Source of the DNA: Anaerolineae bacterium
GTDB taxonomy: Bacteria > Chloroflexota > Anaerolineae > Aggregatilineales > Phototrophicaceae
Assembly (NCBI GenBank): GCA_022823165.1
Contig: JAJDXR010000076.1
Location: 1 to 34,047, forward strand
Direction: 5' to 3'
Length of the DNA stretch: 34,047 bases
Positions 31,495 to 34,047 of this stretch are shown here, in pieces. Positions within the stretch are counted from its first letter, which is position 1. Each line of letters starts with the position of its first letter. The notes beneath the pieces are model-generated. The model saw only the letters and a list, made by a program, of their open reading frames with translations, made no database searches and was not told where the DNA came from. The position numbers were made by a program, and so were the translations under genes.

Positions 31495-33108
31495 ATGAAC
31501 TACTTAATTAGCCTAACACTGTTGACGAAAAATCTGCGCATTTGGCCGGCGCTTGGGCTGGCGCTCATAGTCGCCGCTTCGTTCTCGCTATCCGAAGCCC
31601 AGAATACTAAAGTTAGTCCGGTATGCGGTGACGGATATTCCATTTCATGGAGTTTAGGCAAAGGTTCTGTTCTTACGCCGGCAGGGGAACCTAGCGGGAC
31701 AATCAAATGCTCCGGCAAAACATGTACCGTCAAGGGACTGCGACCCGGCCAAACTTATGAATATTTCTTGGACGGGCTGGCCGCGGACGGCGAACCGATT
31801 TATGGTGACTGGATCGAATTGCGAGGACCAGGAACGGGAGATTGCCCGGAGTATATCCCCGCGACGTCGAAGCCGCCGGATGACACTTGTTCGCACTTGC
31901 CAAGCGGCATCGTCGTCAGAGACCATCTCCCGTTTTCTACCCAATGCCAACCAATCAACGAGGCCTCCGTGAGTGATGCCGAGTTGATCGCCCGGGGCAT
32001 CCTCAGCGCTGTTGATGTTTGGTCCAACGTCGGCCCCCAGACTCAAGTTTGCTTCCAGCAGCAGGGGCAGCTGTATTTTCTCGATACCGCCACAACGCCG
32101 CGTGTGCGATCTGCCTTGCCAATGCAGCGCGTTCAGGGCATGACCTGCGGCCGGATTGACCGGGCTGGGCAGGTGGTGCTCGTGCCCGGCGGTGATTCCG
32201 CCCCTGAAACAGCGACCGCAGTCAGCCAAGATCCGTCCAACCCAGCGGTGTCCGCTCCCGCCTCGGCAACAAGCTGTGAAGTGATCACCACCGGTTATCT
32301 GAGCCTGCGCGGCGGACCCAGCACTAACTACAGTCGCATACTCTCGATGCCAAACGGCGTCAGACTGGTCGCCAGAGCCCGAATCGGCGACTGGTTCATG
32401 GTCAATTACGAAGAGCAATTAGGATGGTCCAGCGGGAGTTACCTGGCCACCAGCCCCGGCTGCGATTCCCTGGGGGAGGCGGCCGCAATTATTCTGCCGC
32501 CTGTGGCCGCCTCCGCCGCCGATCAATCCGAGCCTGAAGCGGATAACAATGAAGTCGCGTCGCCATCCGGAGTTGCGCTGGCCGACTGTCAAGTGACAAC
32601 CGCTGACATCCTCAATCTGCGCGCGGGACCCGGGCTCGATTATGAAATTTACGCCGAGATCCCTTATCAGTCGAGCTTGAGCGCTATGGCGATCACCGGT
32701 GATTGGTTCATGGTTGAATATGAGAGCCAGAGCGGCTGGGTCAGCCGCGAATACGTCGTCCGCAGGGGGATCTGCGATGCCGCCAGCGCCACCGTCAGCG
32801 TCAATCCGCAGTCCAGCCCCGAGCCAGCCGCGCCGGCAGCGGATGCGCAAGATGCGCCGGCCGAACCTGAGCAGACGGAAATTACAGCGCCGGCAGCCCA
32901 AGCGCTGAGCGGCTGCAACCTCAGAACCGGCGACATCATCAATCTCCGTCAAGGTCCCGGCCTCGACTATAGCATCCTGGCGGAGCTCCCCAATGAGACG
33001 AGCCTGATCGCGACGGCAAGGTCGGGCGAATGGTTCGAGGTCGAACATGAGGACGCCATGGGCTGGGTAAATATCAATTATGTCTTCCGAAACGGCGCCT
33101 GCGGCTAA
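31495..33108 (+). CDS. Secreted protein with three bacterial SH3 domains
   Basis: A 537-aa exported protein. An N-terminal hydrophobic segment (LALIVAASFSLSEAQ) acts as signal peptide. Residues about 42-115 resemble a fibronectin type III-like or Cys-bridged domain (GYSISWSLGKGS, GLRPGQTYEYFLDGL). Three SH3b domains begin near 260, 363 and 472, each with a Cys pair at its edges and the signature LNLRxGPGLDY or a close form, followed by GWV. Pro/Ala-rich linkers separate them. SH3b domains bind cell wall peptides or other surface ligands. The second and third repeats are closer to each other than to the first. Confidence 0.85.
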   Translation: MNYLISLTLLTKNLRIWPALGLALIVAASFSLSEAQNTKVSPVCGDGYSISWSLGKGSVLTPAGEPSGTIKCSGKTCTVKGLRPGQTYEYFLDGLAADGEPIYGDWIELRGPGTGDCPEYIPATSKPPDDTCSHLPSGIVVRDHLPFSTQCQPINEASVSDAELIARGILSAVDVWSNVGPQTQVCFQQQGQLYFLDTATTPRVRSALPMQRVQGMTCGRIDRAGQVVLVPGGDSAPETATAVSQDPSNPAVSAPASATSCEVITTGYLSLRGGPSTNYSRILSMPNGVRLVARARIGDWFMVNYEEQLGWSSGSYLATSPGCDSLGEAAAIILPPVAASAADQSEPEADNNEVASPSGVALADCQVTTADILNLRAGPGLDYEIYAEIPYQSSLSAMAITGDWFMVEYESQSGWVSREYVVRRGICDAASATVSVNPQSSPEPAAPAADAQDAPAEPEQTEITAPAAQALSGCNLRTGDIINLRQGPGLDYSILAELPNETSLIATARSGEWFEVEHEDAMGWVNINYVFRNGACG

Positions 33109-33126
33109 ACGGCTGCTCGGGAGATT

Positions 33127-33840
33127 ATGCCAACACGCAGCGACGCAGCCGGCAATGAAAAGAGCTACTTGCGCGATATGCTGACGGCGCAAGTCGGCAT
33201 CGTGCTTGAGATCGGCTGCGGCAACGGGCGCTTGACACGCAAGTATGCCGATTTGCCGCGGCGGATTGTCGCCGTTGACCTGCCGGAGACTTTGCCGCGC
33301 GGAGACGCCGAGCCCTTGCCCGAGTCGATAGTCCTGGCGGCTGCCAGCGGCCTGAGCCTGCCCTTCCCGGCTTGCAGCTTTGATCATGTGATCTTCTCGC
33401 TGTCCTTCTGATGAATTGAGCCGGCGGGCATGGTCCATGCCCTGTCAGAAGCGCGGCGGGTTCTACAGCCTGGCGGACGCCTGATTGACCTGCGCCCGTC
33501 CATGCTTAATCGCCGGGTCGAGTTGGCCCTGCCCGACGCGACCCTCTTTGTGGGCGAGATCGACTCGTCAAGCACCTGGCCCGATCATATAGCCGCGAAC
33601 GAAGCGCTGGACGCGGCGCTGCTGGCCGGCGCCTTCGGCCTTGAGCACATGACGACCTTCGCCTATGTGCAGGATCTCGACGCTTTGGCGGACTTGCGCG
33701 AATTCGAGGCGGGTTTGCGCCGCAGCCTGATGCCCGACTCCATCTTTGAACAGATCGCCGCGCTGACCGCAGGCCGGCCGGCGGACTATATCATCCGAAT
33801 CCGGCGCGAGATGCTGGTGGCGCGCTACCGGCGGCTGTAG
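33127..33840 (+). pseudogene. SAM-dependent methyltransferase split by tandem TGA TGA
   Basis: One continuous frame except for two adjacent in-frame TGA codons at 33409-33414. The upstream half has the SAM motif VLEIGCGNGRLTRKYA and ends SFDHVIFSLSF. The downstream half continues as IEPAGMVHALSEARRVLQPGG and runs to a normal stop. Both halves belong to a class I methyltransferase, and the junction falls at the strand before the motif with ARRVLQPGG. Inactivation by nonsense mutation is the simplest reading. The frame is otherwise intact, which suggests the damage is recent. A reading error or readthrough cannot be excluded from sequence alone. Confidence 0.75.
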
Positions 33841-33910
33841 GCGAAGCGCTTGCATTCAGCGCGCGGCGGGCCAAGTCAAGCGCCAAATGTCGAGCAATTT
33901 GAATTGACTA

Positions 33911-34047
33911 GGTTCTGTTGATATTTTGACATGCGGATTTCACAAATGCGTAAAATAGTCTTATGACATACATAAGACTATCTGACAAACAGTGGACGAA
34001 AATTCGGGATTTCCTGGTTCAGGAGCCGAATGTTTATCTGGGCAAGG
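33911..34047 (+). mobile_element. IS5-family insertion sequence, left end (cut by window)
   Basis: The stretch begins at GGTTCTGTTGATATTTTGAC, which looks like an IS5-type terminal inverted repeat, preceded by CTA, part of the usual CTAG-like target. The transposase frame starts 52 bases inside. The right end and target duplication are beyond the window. Confidence 0.65.
33963..34047 (+). CDS. IS5-family transposase, N-terminal part
   Basis: Twenty-eight codons before the window ends: MTYIRLSDKQWTKIRDFL, then VQEPNVYLGK. LSDKQWxKI..FL...P.VY.GK is the N-terminal DUF4096-type signature of IS5-group transposases. The catalytic DDE domain is not in the window. Confidence 0.85.
   Translation, partial: MTYIRLSDKQWTKIRDFLVQEPNVYLGK

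Noticed and set aside
31397..31498. Small reading frame ending in ATGA overlap with the SH3 gene
   Set aside because: A strong promoter for the SH3 gene lies inside it, and no ribosome site or similarity supports it.
33409..33442. Selenocysteine readthrough at TGA TGA with the hairpin after it as a SECIS-like element
   Set aside because: Two adjacent TGA codons, a plain perfect stem made from conserved coding sequence, and no selenoprotein relatives in this methyltransferase family make this unlikely.
1..34047. CRISPR array, tRNA or rRNA genes
   Set aside because: No regularly spaced direct repeats and no recognisable tRNA or rRNA sequence were seen; the palindromes are dispersed and irregularly spaced.

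Overview
The window looks like a chromosomal segment of an uncultured Chloroflexota bacterium, probably near Anaerolineae. This is an inference. It rests on high GC in most genes, Pro/Thr-rich 'PTPTP' linkers in membrane-anchored TPR proteins, sigma70-type promoters (TTGACA-N17-TATAAT), many short palindromic repeats between genes, and the gene mix. No rRNA, tRNA or CRISPR array was recognised.

Layout. 1-4,300: a one-polypeptide MmeI-like (type IIL) restriction-modification enzyme, followed by two convergent small coiled-coil genes and a repeat-rich gap. 4,300-8,820: housekeeping genes (mscL, a flavin reductase-like protein, a glycosyltransferase plus pterin dehydratase operon, thymidylate kinase, and a radical SAM/HhH protein with a predicted leaderless start). 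8,950-14,870: a carbohydrate-type ABC importer with two tandem substrate-binding proteins, an ATPase and two permeases. 14,900-21,370: small metabolic genes (OsmC, two-gene NUDIX unit, truncated FAD oxidoreductase, TfoX/MmcQ-like protein, SMP-30 lactonase, HEAT-repeat protein, nitrilase-family amidase, YCII-like protein, RimI). 21,400-22,840: an AT-rich Fic gene. 22,900-27,120: NUDIX, two tandem membrane-anchored TPR proteins, FkbM methyltransferase. 27,130-29,560: an AT-rich XhoI/PaeR7I-type restriction-modification pair, the C-terminal remnant of another modification enzyme, and two more small coiled-coil genes of the same family as those at the left end. 29,670-34,047: MocR-type regulator, secreted triple-SH3 protein, a methyltransferase split by two in-frame TGA codons, and the left end of an IS5-family element cut by the window end.

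The most unusual content is the repeat landscape and its link to the defence loci. A 26-bp palindromic element occurs 12 times, plus one variant copy, three times as inverted pairs spaced about 20 bp. One pair and one single copy lie in frame inside the type IIL enzyme gene, so the palindromes are translated. The target-recognition part of that enzyme is compositionally foreign, with edges at conserved motifs, as expected for a specificity swap. Four small coiled-coil proteins with a shared C-terminal signature sit immediately beside the two unrelated restriction-modification loci, 25 kb apart, in convergent orientation. Together these suggest two restriction-modification exchange hotspots marked by an undescribed small protein family and by mobile palindromes.
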